Source of the DNA: Pseudorhodoferax sp032153935
GTDB taxonomy: Bacteria; Pseudomonadota; Gammaproteobacteria; Burkholderiales; Burkholderiaceae_C
Reading direction: 5' to 3'
Assembly (NCBI RefSeq): GCF_964253035.1
Contig: NZ_CAXUQL020000001.1
Span: 2,852,001-2,916,000, forward strand
Length of the DNA stretch: 64,000 nucleotides
Below the pieces are notes generated by a model. It worked only from the letters and a program-made list of their open reading frames with translations, was not told the origin of the DNA and searched no databases. Each line of letters opens with the position of its first letter. Positions within the stretch are counted from its first letter, which is position 1. Below, in pieces: positions 25,027-35,001 of the stretch. The translations under genes and the position numbers were made by a program.

Positions 25027-25821
25027 ATGGCCGACTGGAACCCCGCGCTGTACCGTCGCTTCGAGGACGAGCGCACGCGCCCGGCGGCCGAGTTGCTGGC
25101 CCGTGTGCCTTTGGGACGTGCGACGTTCACGGTGGACCTGGGCTGCGGCCCGGGCAACTCCACCGAATTGCTGGTCAAGCGTTTTCCGCAGGCGCGGGTG
25201 GTCGGCGTCGACAACTCCGCGTCCATGCTGGTCAGCGCGCGCGAGCGGCTGCCCAGCGCTGAATTCATCGAATCCGACATCGCCAGCTGGACGCCCGCCC
25301 CGGGCGAGGCGCCCGACCTGCTGTTTGCCAACGCCTCGCTGCAGTGGGTGCCGGATCACGCCGAACTGCTGCCTAGGTTGTTTGGGCTGCTGGCTCCGGG
25401 GGGCGTGCTGGCGATCCAGATGCCCGACAACTGGCAGGAGCCCTCGCACCGCCTGATGCGCGAAGTGGCGCGCGACCCGGCCTGGGCCACGCAGATCGGC
25501 GATGCCGAGCGCCTGCGCACGCCGTTGCTGGGCATCGGCCGCTACTACGACCTGCTGGCGCCGTTGGCGGCCGAGGTCGATGTCTGGCACACCATCTACC
25601 AGCATCGCATGGCCGCCCCTGCCGCCATCGTCGAGTGGCTGCGCGGCACCGGCCTGCGTCCCTTCGTCGACCGGCTGTCCGATGCGCAACGGGCCGGCTT
25701 CCTGGCCGAGTACGAACGCCGCATCGACGCGGCCTATCCGCTGCGCGCAGACGGCCAGCGCCTGCTGGCCTTCCCGCGCTTGTTTCTCGTGGCCCGCAAG
25801 GCCGAAGACTCCGCGCCATGA
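25027..25821 (+). CDS. tam: Trans-aconitate 2-methyltransferase
   Basis: 264 residues, class I SAM methyltransferase. SAM motif I is VDLGCGPGNSTELLVKRF, with GVDNSASMLVSARERLP following; the start MADWNPALYRRFEDERTRPA and the segment NASLQWVPDHAELLPRL are characteristic of Tam. It methylates trans-aconitate, a spontaneous isomer of cis-aconitate that inhibits aconitase. The location between mdh and acnB fits that role. Its stop overlaps the next start (ATGA). Confidence 0.92.
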   Translation: MADWNPALYRRFEDERTRPAAELLARVPLGRATFTVDLGCGPGNSTELLVKRFPQARVVGVDNSASMLVSARERLPSAEFIESDIASWTPAPGEAPDLLFANASLQWVPDHAELLPRLFGLLAPGGVLAIQMPDNWQEPSHRLMREVARDPAWATQIGDAERLRTPLLGIGRYYDLLAPLAAEVDVWHTIYQHRMAAPAAIVEWLRGTGLRPFVDRLSDAQRAGFLAEYERRIDAAYPLRADGQRLLAFPRLFLVARKAEDSAP

Positions 25822-26846
25822 CCCGTTCGAACCCCGCCCATCCACGCGACGTGCTGCTGGGCGCGCACGCCGGCCAGATCGTGCTGCCGGTGTGCGACCA
25901 CTACAGCGGCGTCGAGCTGCGCATGCGCAAGAGCCTGACGCTGCAGGCCGAGATGATCGAGGAGTTCGGCGCCTGCGTGTTCGACGTGACGCTGGACTGC
26001 GAAGATGGCGCCCCCATCGGCGGCGAAGCCGACCACGCCGCGCTGGTCGTCGCCCTCGCGCAGGCCGCCGACCCGCGTGCCCGCGTGGCCGTGCGCGTGC
26101 ACCCGGTGGACCATCCTTCCTTCGAAGCCGACATGGCGGCCATCGCCGGCCAGGCCGGCGGCCGGCTGGCCCACATCATGGTGCCCAAGGTCGAGAGCGT
26201 GCAGGACGTCGAACGGGCCGAGCGCGCCTTGCTGGCTGCCGGTGCCGCCGACCTGCCGCTGCAGGTGCTCGTCGAATCGCCCGGCGCCGTGCACCGCGCC
26301 TTCGACATCGCCGCGCATCCGCGCGTGCAGTCCATCAGCTTCGGGCTCATGGACTTCGTTTCTGCCCATGCGGGCGCGATCCCGGCCGAGGGCATGAGCG
26401 CCCAGGGCCAGTTCACGCATCCGCTGGTGGTGCGTGCCAAGCTCGAGATCGCCTCGGCTTGCCACGCACATGGCAAGGTGCCCTCGCACTGTGTGGTCAC
26501 CGAGTTCAGCGACGCCGACGCGATGCGCGCGGCCGCCCGCCGCGCCGCGCGCGAGTTCGGCTACACGCGCATGTGGAGCATCCACCCCGCGCAGATCCGT
26601 CCCATCGTCGAGGCACTGGCCCCCAGCGCCGAAGAGATCGATACCGCGAGCCGCCTGATCCAGGCCGCGGTGTCGGCCGACTGGGCACCTGTCGCGTTCG
26701 AGAAGCAGTTGCACGACCGTGCCAGCTACCGCTACTTCTGGCAGGTGCTGGAACGTGCACACCAGACCGGCCGGCCCCTGCCTGCCGAAATGCATTCCTA
26801 TTTTTCCGACCATCCGGCCCAGACCGCGCCGGCCAAGGAGGCATGA
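25818..26846 (+). CDS. HpcH/HpaI aldolase family (CitE-like) CoA-ester lyase
   Basis: 342 residues, TIM-barrel family that includes citrate lyase beta subunits, malyl-CoA lyase and beta-methylmalyl-CoA lyase. Seen: FDVTLDCEDGAPIGG (metal-binding Glu-Asp), HIMVPKVESVQDVERAE, QVLVESPGAVHRAFDIA, SFGLMDFVSAHAG and MWSIHPAQIRPIVEAL. No citrate lyase alpha or gamma genes are nearby, so citrate lyase itself is unlikely; a stand-alone malyl- or citramalyl-CoA lyase-type reaction is more plausible. It is translationally coupled to tam by a four-base overlap, and the next gene's ribosome binding site lies in its 3' end. Confidence 0.85.
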   Translation: MTRSNPAHPRDVLLGAHAGQIVLPVCDHYSGVELRMRKSLTLQAEMIEEFGACVFDVTLDCEDGAPIGGEADHAALVVALAQAADPRARVAVRVHPVDHPSFEADMAAIAGQAGGRLAHIMVPKVESVQDVERAERALLAAGAADLPLQVLVESPGAVHRAFDIAAHPRVQSISFGLMDFVSAHAGAIPAEGMSAQGQFTHPLVVRAKLEIASACHAHGKVPSHCVVTEFSDADAMRAAARRAAREFGYTRMWSIHPAQIRPIVEALAPSAEEIDTASRLIQAAVSADWAPVAFEKQLHDRASYRYFWQVLERAHQTGRPLPAEMHSYFSDHPAQTAPAKEA

Positions 26847-26848
26847 GC

Positions 26849-27508
26849 ATGATGAAGTCCACGCTGTTGACCCTGGTTCTGGCCGCCTCGGCCGGTGTTG
26901 CATTGGCCCAGAGCGACGCCGCCAAGGCGCCTGCGAAGGCGGCGGCCAAGCCGGCCGCCAAGAGCACCGCGGCCAAGGCGCCCGCCAGCAGCACCAAGAC
27001 GAACACGGCCAAGACGACCACCGCCAAGAAGCCCGCGCCTGCCAAGGGCAAGCTCGACGTGGACCAACTGGCTGCACACGCGCCCGCCACCGAAGCCGTG
27101 CTGGGCGCCGCCGAGCTGGCGATCGCCGAACGTGTGCACGTCGGTGCGCTGCCCTGCGAACTGGGCAACACCGTGCAGCTGACGGCCGATGCTGCCAAGC
27201 CGGGCTACTTCGACCTGCAGATCGCCAAGACGCGCTACCGCCTGATTCCTGTGGCCACCACCACCGGCGCCATCCGCCTGGAAGACGCGCATTCCGGCGC
27301 CGTCTGGCTGCAGCTGGCCAACAAGTCCATGCTCATGAACCACAAGCTCGGTCAACGCATGGCCGACGAATGCAAGAGCCCGCAGCAGGTGGCCGTGGCC
27401 GAGCAGTTCAAGCTCACACCGCCGCCCAGCGTGCTCGACGCCGCGCCGGCACCGGCCCAACTGCCCGCTGGCACGGCCGTTGCTGCGCAGCCGGCGGCCA
27501 ACCGCTGA
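26849..27508 (+). CDS. Exported Lys/Ala-rich protein of unknown function
   Basis: 219 residues, not recognised. A Sec signal peptide (MMKSTLLTLVLAASAGVALAQ) is followed by a Lys/Ala/Thr-rich low-complexity stretch (about 22-67) resembling a basic tether, and then a compact ~130-residue domain with LPCELGNTVQLTADAAKPGYFDLQ and KTRYRLIPVATTTGAIRLED; a Pro/Ala tail ends it. ATG 26849 is placed seven bases after a perfect AAGGAGG (26835-26841); an ATG at 26843 would be too close. It is probably periplasmic. It sits between the CitE-like lyase and acnB, but nothing in it suggests a TCA role. Confidence 0.8.
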   Translation: MMKSTLLTLVLAASAGVALAQSDAAKAPAKAAAKPAAKSTAAKAPASSTKTNTAKTTTAKKPAPAKGKLDVDQLAAHAPATEAVLGAAELAIAERVHVGALPCELGNTVQLTADAAKPGYFDLQIAKTRYRLIPVATTTGAIRLEDAHSGAVWLQLANKSMLMNHKLGQRMADECKSPQQVAVAEQFKLTPPPSVLDAAPAPAQLPAGTAVAAQPAANR

Positions 27509-27556
27509 CCGCGCGCGCACCCCTTTCCCCACATCCCAGAACCGGAGAAGAACGCC

Positions 27557-30148
27557 ATGTTGCAAGCCTACCGTGAACATGTTGCCGAGCGCGCCGCGCT
27601 CGGCATCCCGCCGCTGCCCTTGTCGGCGAAGCAGACGGCCGAGCTCATCGAGCTGCTGAAGGCACCGCCCGCGGGCGAGGAGGCGTTCCTGCTGAACCTG
27701 ATCACCAACCGCGTGCCGGCCGGTGTGGACGACGCCGCCAAGGTCAAGGCCAGCTACCTGGCGGCCGTGGCGCACGGCACCGAGAAGAGCCCGCTGATCT
27801 CGCGCGCCAAGGCCACCGAGCTGCTGGGCACGATGCTGGGCGGCTACAACATCGGCCCCATGGTCGACCTGCTCAAGGACGCCGAGGTCGGCACCGTGGC
27901 CGCCGACGGCCTCAAGAAGACGCTGCTGATGTTCGACCAGTTCCACGACGTCAAGGAACTGGCTGACGCCGGCAACGCCAATGCCAAGGCCGTGCTGCAA
28001 AGCTGGGCCGATGCCGAGTGGTTCACGGGTCGCCCGGAAGTGCCGCAGAGCATCACCTTCACGGTGTTCAAGGTGCCGGGCGAGACCAATACCGACGACC
28101 TGTCGCCCGCGCCCGACGCCACCACGCGCCCGGACATTCCGATGCACGCGCTGGCCATGCTCAAGAACAAGCGCGAAGGCGCAGCCTTCGTACCCGAGGA
28201 AGACGGCAAGCGCGGCCCGGTCAAGTACATCGAGGAGCTCGTGGCGCGCGGCCTGCCCGTGGCCTATGTGGGCGACGTGGTCGGCACCGGCTCCTCGCGC
28301 AAGTCCGCCACCAACTCGGTGCTGTGGTTCACCGGTGACGACATCCCCTTCATCCCGAACAAGAAGTTCGGCGGCATCTGCCTGGGCACGAAGATCGCCC
28401 CGATCTTCTACAACACCATGGAAGACGCCGGCTCGCTGCCGATCGAGCTGAACGTGGACCAGATGAACATGGGCGACACCGTCGAGCTGCGCCCCTACGA
28501 GGGCAAGGCGCTCAAGGACGGCCAGGTTATCGCCGAGTTCAAGGTCAAGAGCGAGGTGCTGTTCGACGAAGTGCGCGCCGGCGGCCGCATTCCGCTGATC
28601 ATCGGCCGCGGCCTGACGTCCAAGGCGCGCGAAGCCCTGGGCCTGCCGGCGTCCACGCTGTTCCGCCTGCCGCAGGCTCCGGTCGATTCCGGCAAGGGCT
28701 TCTCGCTGGCGCAGAAGATGGTCGGCCGCGCCTGCGGCCTGCCGGAAGGCCAGGGCGTGCGCCCGGGCACCTACTGCGAACCCAAGATGACCTCGGTCGG
28801 CTCGCAGGACACGACCGGCCCCATGACGCGCGACGAGCTGAAGGACCTGGCCTGCCTGGGCTTCTCGGCCGACCTGGTCATGCAATCGTTCTGCCACACG
28901 GCCGCCTATCCCAAGAAGGTGGACGTGAAGATGCACCACGAGCTGCCCGACTTCATCAGCACGCGCGGCGGTATCTCGCTGCGCCCGGGCGACGGCGTGA
29001 TCCACAGCTGGCTGAACCGCCTGCTGACGCCCGACACCGTGGGCACGGGCGGCGACTCGCACACGCGTTTCCCGATCGGCATCAGCTTCCCGGCCGGCTC
29101 CGGCCTGGTGGCCTTCGCGGCCGCCACCGGCGTGATGCCGCTGGACATGCCCGAGTCCGTGCTCGTCAAGTTCAAGGGCAAGATGCAGCCCGGCGTGACC
29201 TTGCGTGACCTGGTCAACGCGATCCCGCTGTACGCCATCAAGCAAGGTCTGCTGACGGTCGAGAAGAAGGGCAAGAAGAACATCTTCTCGGGCCGCATCC
29301 TCGAGATCGAAGGCCTGCCGGACCTGAAGGTCGAGCAAGCCTTCGAACTGTCCGACGCCTCGGCCGAGCGTTCGGCCGCCGGCTGCACGGTGCACCTGAA
29401 CAAGGAGCCCATCGCCGAGTACATCAACAGCAACATCACGCTGATGAAGTGGATGATCGCCGAGGGCTATGCCGACGCGCGCACGCTGGCACGCCGCATC
29501 GCCGCGCAGGAAGCCTGGCTCAAGGACCAGCAGCTGCTCAAGGGCGATGCCGACGCCGAGTACGCCGCCGTGATCGAGATCGACCTCGCGGACATCCACG
29601 AGCCCATCGTGGCCTGCCCGAACGACCCGGACGACGTGAAGACGCTGTCCGACGTGGCCGGCGCCAAGATCGACGAGGTGTTCATCGGCTCGTGCATGAC
29701 CAACATCGGCCACTTCCGCGCCGCTTCCAAGTTGCTCGAAGGCAAGCGCGACATCCCGGTCAAGCTGTGGATCGCACCGCCGACCAAGATGGACGCGCAC
29801 CAGCTGACCGAGGAAGGCCATTACGGCGTGTTCGGCAATGCCGGCGCCCGCACCGAGATGCCGGGCTGCTCGCTGTGCATGGGCAACCAGGCCCAGGTGC
29901 GCGAAGGTGCGACCGTCATGTCGACCAGTACCCGCAATTTCCCGAACCGTCTGGGCAAGAACACCTTCGTGTACCTGGGCTCGGCCGAACTGGCCTCGAT
30001 CTGCTCCAAGCTGGGCCGCATTCCGACCAAGGAAGAGTACCTGGCCGACATGGGCGTGCTGACGGCCGCCAGCGGCCAGATCTACCAGTACCTGAACTTC
30101 GACAAGATCCAGGACTACACGGACGTGGCGGACAAGGTTCCGGCCTGA
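27557..30148 (+). CDS. acnB: Bifunctional aconitate hydratase 2 / 2-methylisocitrate dehydratase
   Basis: 863 residues, AcnB architecture: N-terminal helical HEAT-like domain (LQAYREHVAERAALGIPPLP), then the swivel domain, then the three aconitase domains. The [4Fe-4S] cysteines are C713 in FIGSCMTNIGHFR and C771/C774 in GCSLCMGNQAQVREG. It isomerises citrate to isocitrate. ATG 27557 has GGAGAAGAACGCC upstream. Last gene of the mdh run, followed by a strong terminator. Confidence 0.97.
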   Translation: MLQAYREHVAERAALGIPPLPLSAKQTAELIELLKAPPAGEEAFLLNLITNRVPAGVDDAAKVKASYLAAVAHGTEKSPLISRAKATELLGTMLGGYNIGPMVDLLKDAEVGTVAADGLKKTLLMFDQFHDVKELADAGNANAKAVLQSWADAEWFTGRPEVPQSITFTVFKVPGETNTDDLSPAPDATTRPDIPMHALAMLKNKREGAAFVPEEDGKRGPVKYIEELVARGLPVAYVGDVVGTGSSRKSATNSVLWFTGDDIPFIPNKKFGGICLGTKIAPIFYNTMEDAGSLPIELNVDQMNMGDTVELRPYEGKALKDGQVIAEFKVKSEVLFDEVRAGGRIPLIIGRGLTSKAREALGLPASTLFRLPQAPVDSGKGFSLAQKMVGRACGLPEGQGVRPGTYCEPKMTSVGSQDTTGPMTRDELKDLACLGFSADLVMQSFCHTAAYPKKVDVKMHHELPDFISTRGGISLRPGDGVIHSWLNRLLTPDTVGTGGDSHTRFPIGISFPAGSGLVAFAAATGVMPLDMPESVLVKFKGKMQPGVTLRDLVNAIPLYAIKQGLLTVEKKGKKNIFSGRILEIEGLPDLKVEQAFELSDASAERSAAGCTVHLNKEPIAEYINSNITLMKWMIAEGYADARTLARRIAAQEAWLKDQQLLKGDADAEYAAVIEIDLADIHEPIVACPNDPDDVKTLSDVAGAKIDEVFIGSCMTNIGHFRAASKLLEGKRDIPVKLWIAPPTKMDAHQLTEEGHYGVFGNAGARTEMPGCSLCMGNQAQVREGATVMSTSTRNFPNRLGKNTFVYLGSAELASICSKLGRIPTKEEYLADMGVLTAASGQIYQYLNFDKIQDYTDVADKVPA

Positions 30149-30183
30149 TCTTTCCAGCGGGTGCACTGCCCGCGCCCAAAGAG

Positions 30184-30208
30184 AAAGCCCGCATCGCGGG
30201 CTTTTTCT
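30184..30208. terminator. Bidirectional terminator between acnB and tolA
   Basis: AAAGCCCGC, a three-base loop and GCGGGCTTT form a nine-pair stem followed by TTCTTT on plus. The A-rich 5' side gives a T-rich tract on minus, so it can serve both convergent genes. Confidence 0.85.
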
Positions 30209-30226
30209 TTGGTAGACGAAGGAGCC

Positions 30227-31225
30227 TTATTCCTTGGGCCGGAAGCTGATGGTCATGAGCCCGGGCACGCGGCCGTCGGTGTCGCGCGGCATGGTTTCGG
30301 TCTTCTCGATGGCGCGCAGTACGGCGTCGTCCCATGCCTTGTTGCCGCTGGACTTGGTGAGGCGCTTGCCGACGATGGTGCCGTCGGGTGCGCTGCGCAC
30401 CTCGACCTCGGCGCTCGGGTTGCCCTGCACGCTGTCGGGAAACACGATGTTGGGCCGCACGCGTGCCGCCACGCGCGCACCGTAGCTGGCCGAGGGGCCA
30501 GAGGACTGCAGCGCGCTGCCGGTGGCCGTGGCGCCGCCGCTGGCGCCAGCCATGCCTTGCATGCGGCGGATGTTTTCCTGGCGGCGGGCCTCGGCGGCCT
30601 TCTCGTCGGCCGCCTTCGCCGCTGCCTGTTGCTGCTTGCGCTTGGCTTCGGCTGCCTCGGCCGCCTTGCGTTCTTCGGCGTCGGCCTTTTTCTGTGCCTC
30701 TGCCTTCTTCTGGGCTTCGAGTTTCTTCTGCGCTTCGGCCTTCTGCAGGGCTTCACGCTTGGCCTCGGCCAGGTCTTCCTGGCGCTGCTTCTCGGCTGCG
30801 GCCTTCTTCTGCTGCTCGCGCCGCTCGACCAGCTCGCGCTCGCGCTCCTTGCGCTCGCGTTCCTGCTTCTCGCGCTCCAGCGCGATCTGCGCGTCGCGCA
30901 CGCTGGTGTCGGGCGGCGGGGCGGCCTTTGGCGGTGCTGGTGGCGTCGGCGGCGGCTCGACCTTGGGTTGGGGCTTGGGCGGTTCGGGCTCGGGCTGCAC
31001 GGCCGGCGGTTCGACGGCACGCGGCGCCGCCTGCTGGCGCACGGACGACCAGATCTCGGCTTCCACCGCCGGGGTTTCCTGCGACTTCCAGTTCACGCCC
31101 CAGGTCAGCGCGGCGATCAGCAGCGCATGCGCCACCAGCGCCAGGCCGACGGAGCGCAGCAGGCCGCCCTGTTGCGGTGGTGCGAGGCTGGACGGGTCCA
31201 GCGCGGCGTGGGTCAAGGTGGCCAT
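30227..31225 (-). CDS. tolA: Cell envelope integrity protein TolA
   Basis: 332 residues. Domain I: a single TM helix (about 23-46, LRSVGLALVAHALLIAALTW). A Pro-rich spacer (EPEPPKPQPKVEPPPTPP) leads to a long Ala/Lys/Glu coiled-coil helix (about 108-222). The C-terminal domain (about 255-332, RVRPNIVFPDSVQGNPSAEV) has a TonB-like fold. It spans the periplasm linking TolQR to TolB/Pal during cell constriction. tolB and pal are not in the window. Ten bases from tolR. Confidence 0.92.
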   Translation of the reverse strand: MATLTHAALDPSSLAPPQQGGLLRSVGLALVAHALLIAALTWGVNWKSQETPAVEAEIWSSVRQQAAPRAVEPPAVQPEPEPPKPQPKVEPPPTPPAPPKAAPPPDTSVRDAQIALEREKQERERKERERELVERREQQKKAAAEKQRQEDLAEAKREALQKAEAQKKLEAQKKAEAQKKADAEERKAAEAAEAKRKQQQAAAKAADEKAAEARRQENIRRMQGMAGASGGATATGSALQSSGPSASYGARVAARVRPNIVFPDSVQGNPSAEVEVRSAPDGTIVGKRLTKSSGNKAWDDAVLRAIEKTETMPRDTDGRVPGLMTISFRPKE

Positions 31226-31234
31226 AGCCCTCGC

Positions 31235-31654
<420 letters not shown>

Positions 31655-31655
31655 C

Positions 31656-32348
<693 letters not shown>

Positions 32349-32382
32349 CGGGGACTCCGGACGGAAGGGCGCAAGGTAGGCG

Positions 32383-32802
32383 TCATGGATGTTCGAGCAC
32401 GTTCAAAACGGAGGGCGGGATTCTCGCAGGGCGCAGCGTGTCGGCCTGGACCCAGCCGATGCGGATGCTTCCCTCGCAAAGAACGGGCCCACCGGGCTCC
32501 GGCCCTGCCAGCACCTGCTGGGCCAGTAGGAGCGAGGCGGCGCCGAAACGTTCCACGCGCACGGTGACCAACAGTTCGTCGTCCAGCCGCGCGGGCTGCA
32601 GGTAGCGCACCTCGGTCGCGCTGACGACGAACATGCCGCCGCTGGCGTCCTTGAGCGCGCGCTGGCCGATGCCGCGCGCGCGCAGCCATTCGGTGCGGGC
32701 ACGTTCGAAAAACTTCAGGTAGTTCACGTAGAACACGATGCCGCCGGCATCGGTGTCTTCCCAGTACACGCGCACCGGGAAGTGGAAGACATCGGCCGTC
32801 AT
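32383..32802 (-). CDS. ybgC: Acyl-CoA thioesterase YbgC (tol-pal associated)
   Basis: 139 residues, hot-dog fold. The catalytic Asp is in YWEDTDAGGIVFYVNYLKFFERAR. It hydrolyses short or medium acyl-CoA thioesters and is typically the first gene of tol-pal operons. ATG 32802 overlaps the stop of the aminotransferase gene by four bases (ATGA). The longer ORF reading is frame overlap within the upstream gene. Confidence 0.94.
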   Translation of the reverse strand: MTADVFHFPVRVYWEDTDAGGIVFYVNYLKFFERARTEWLRARGIGQRALKDASGGMFVVSATEVRYLQPARLDDELLVTVRVERFGAASLLLAQQVLAGPEPGGPVLCEGSIRIGWVQADTLRPARIPPSVLNVLEHP

Positions 32803-33983
32803 GCGAGCAGGGTGCGCAGGCGCGCCACGGCTTCCTGCAGGTGGGCCATGGAACTGGCGGTGGAGAAGCGGATGAAGCGGCCGGTGTCGGCCTGGCCGAA
32901 ATCGCGGCCCGGCGTCACGGCCAGGTGGGCCTGGCGCATCAGGGCGAACGTGAGGTCCCAGCTGCCCTGCACGCCCAGGCGCTCGCAGGCCTGGGTGCAA
33001 TCGGCCCAGGCGTAGAAGGCGCCGTCGGGCATGATGGGCACCTTCAGGCCCAGCGCGTCGAGTGCCGGCACGAAGTAGTCGCGCCGCGCGCGGAATTCGG
33101 CGCGGCGCTGCTCGTACAAGGCGATGCTCTCGGCCTCGAAGCAGGCCAGCGCGGCATGCTGGGCCACGGTGCTGGCGCAGATGAACAGGTTCTGCGCGAT
33201 GCGCTCGATGACTGGCACCAGCGCATCGGGCACGACCAGCCAGCCCAGCCGCCAGCCCGTCATGTTGAAGTACTTGGAGAAGCTGTTGATGCTGACCACG
33301 TCCTCGCCCAGCCCCAGCGCGCTGCGGCCGAAGGCCGGGTCGTAGGACAGGCCCAGGTAGATCTCGTCGACGAGCGTGATGCCGCCACGCGCCTGGACCT
33401 GGGCGTGGATGCGGGCCAGTTCGTCGGGCGCGATCGAGGTGCCGGTCGGGTTGGACGGCGAGGCCAGCAGCACGCCGCGCGTCTGCGCGTTCCAGGCCGC
33501 GGCGACCTTGTCGGCGCTGAGCTGGAAGCGCTCGGCCGCCGTCGTCGGCAGCAGCACGGCGCGGCCTTCGGCGGCGCTGACGAAATGCCGGTTGCAGGGA
33601 TAGCTCGGGTCCGGCATCAGCACTTCATCGCCGGCCTCGATCAGCGCGAGGCAGGCCAGTTGCAGCGCGGCCGAGGCACCGGCCGTGACCACGATGCGGT
33701 GCGCCGGAACCTGCACGCCCAGGCGCTCGGCATACCAGGCGCTGATGCGCTCGCGCAGCTCGGGCAGGCCGGTGGCCTGGGTGTACTGCGTGCGGCCATC
33801 GCGCACGGCGCGGGCGGCGGCTTCCTGGACCAGCGGCGGCGCGGTGAAGTCGGGCTCGCCGATGTTCAGGAACACCATGGGCTGTGAACCGCCGGCCACC
33901 TCGCGTGCGAGCGCGGCGGCCTCTTTGGCCACCTCCATCACGTAGAAGGGTTCGATGGCCTGGGCCCGGCGCGAGATTCTCAT
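32799..33983 (-). CDS. PLP-dependent class I/II aminotransferase
   Basis: 394 residues, fold-type I AspC-like. The PLP lysine is in NSFSKYFNMTGWRLGW (about residue 237); other blocks are NIGEPDFTAPP, VTAGASAALQLACLAL and SPSNPTGTSIAPDEL. Substrate is not resolved; aspartate, tyrosine or branched-chain amino donors are possible. It overlaps nusB (upstream) and ybgC (downstream) by four bases each, so it is firmly inside the operon. Confidence 0.9.
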   Translation of the reverse strand: MRISRRAQAIEPFYVMEVAKEAAALAREVAGGSQPMVFLNIGEPDFTAPPLVQEAAARAVRDGRTQYTQATGLPELRERISAWYAERLGVQVPAHRIVVTAGASAALQLACLALIEAGDEVLMPDPSYPCNRHFVSAAEGRAVLLPTTAAERFQLSADKVAAAWNAQTRGVLLASPSNPTGTSIAPDELARIHAQVQARGGITLVDEIYLGLSYDPAFGRSALGLGEDVVSINSFSKYFNMTGWRLGWLVVPDALVPVIERIAQNLFICASTVAQHAALACFEAESIALYEQRRAEFRARRDYFVPALDALGLKVPIMPDGAFYAWADCTQACERLGVQGSWDLTFALMRQAHLAVTPGRDFGQADTGRFIRFSTASSMAHLQEAVARLRTLLA

Positions 33984-34525
33984 GCGCTTGACGGCTTCTT
34001 CTTGCCGCGGTCGGCCTCGACCTCGGTGGCGCGCAGCTGCGGCGACAGGCCGTTCAGGATGCCGTTGACGTACTTGTGGCCGTCGGTGCCGCCGAATTCC
34101 TTGGCCAGCTCGATGCACTCGTTGAGCACCACGCGCCAGGGCACGTCCGGGCAGTGGCGCATCTCGTAGATGCCGATCCACAGGATCACATGCTCGATCG
34201 GCGAGATGCGCTCCATGGTGCGGTCCAGCAGCGGCTCCATCAGTGCATCCATCTGGCCCGCCTCGGCGATGCAGCCGTGCAGCAGGGCGTCGTAGTGCAC
34301 GGCATCGGCCTTGTGGAAGCCCGACAGGTCGCGCGTGAAGACGTCGATGGCCGCCGCGTCGTTGCCGCTCACCACGTGCTGGTACAGCGCCTGCAGCGCG
34401 AACTCGCGTGCGCGGCTGCGTGCGTTCTTGGCCGCGGCCTTGCGCGCGCCGGTGGCGGTGCGGCCGGTGCGGGTCTGGTGGCCCTGAGGGGTCTCGGGGG
34501 CGCTGTCGTCTTGGGATTCGGTCAT
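33980..34525 (-). CDS. nusB: Transcription antitermination factor NusB
   Basis: 181 residues. The core NusB fold (ARSRAREFALQALYQHV, then SPIEHVILWIGIYEMRHCPDVPWRVVLNECIELAKEFGG) follows a ~35-residue basic, disordered N-terminal extension, common in Betaproteobacteria. It acts with NusE in rRNA antitermination. Overlaps the ribH stop by four bases, the classic ribH-nusB coupling. Confidence 0.96.
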   Translation of the reverse strand: MTESQDDSAPETPQGHQTRTGRTATGARKAAAKNARSRAREFALQALYQHVVSGNDAAAIDVFTRDLSGFHKADAVHYDALLHGCIAEAGQMDALMEPLLDRTMERISPIEHVILWIGIYEMRHCPDVPWRVVLNECIELAKEFGGTDGHKYVNGILNGLSPQLRATEVEADRGKKKPSSA

Positions 34526-35001
34526 GGGCGCAGTTGTTCGAGCAGGCGTGCCATCTCGACCGCCACGCGGGCCGCGTCGCGGCCTTTGTCGGTCTGGCGG
34601 GCCACGGCCTGCTCCATGTTTTCGGTGGTCAGGATCGCGTTGGCGATCGGGATGCTGTGGTCCAGTGCGATGCGGCTCACGCTGGCGCCCGATTCGTTGG
34701 CCACCAGCTCGAAGTGGTAGGTCTCGCCACGCACGATGCAGCCCAGCGCGACCAGGGCGTCGTAGCGGCGCGAGGCGGCCATGGCCTGCAGCGCGGTCGG
34801 CACTTCCAGCGCGCCGGGAACGGTCTCGTGGCGGATCTGTTCGGCAGCGACGCCCAGGGCGGCCAGTTCCTGCTTGCAGGCGTTGGCCAGCGCGTCGGTG
34901 ATGTCGGCGTTGAAACGGGCCTGCACGATGCCGATGGACAGGCCGCGGCCATCCAGGCGGGGATCGTTGCCGGCGAGTTCGCCCTGGTTGGCACCCTTCA
35001 T
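34522..35001 (-). CDS. ribH: 6,7-Dimethyl-8-ribityllumazine synthase
   Basis: 159 residues. Conserved blocks: GIVQARFNADITDALANAC, VPGALEVPTALQAMA, VALGCIVRGETYHFELVANES and LTTENMEQAVAR. It condenses the ribityl-pyrimidine with dihydroxybutanone phosphate. Overlaps the end of ribBX by four bases. Confidence 0.97.
   Translation of the reverse strand: MKGANQGELAGNDPRLDGRGLSIGIVQARFNADITDALANACKQELAALGVAAEQIRHETVPGALEVPTALQAMAASRRYDALVALGCIVRGETYHFELVANESGASVSRIALDHSIPIANAILTTENMEQAVARQTDKGRDAARVAVEMARLLEQLRP

Noticed and set aside
26798..30166. A 1122-codon minus-strand frame opposite acnB
   Set aside because: Antisense shadow with compositional bias; AcnB on the plus strand is full length with all cluster cysteines.
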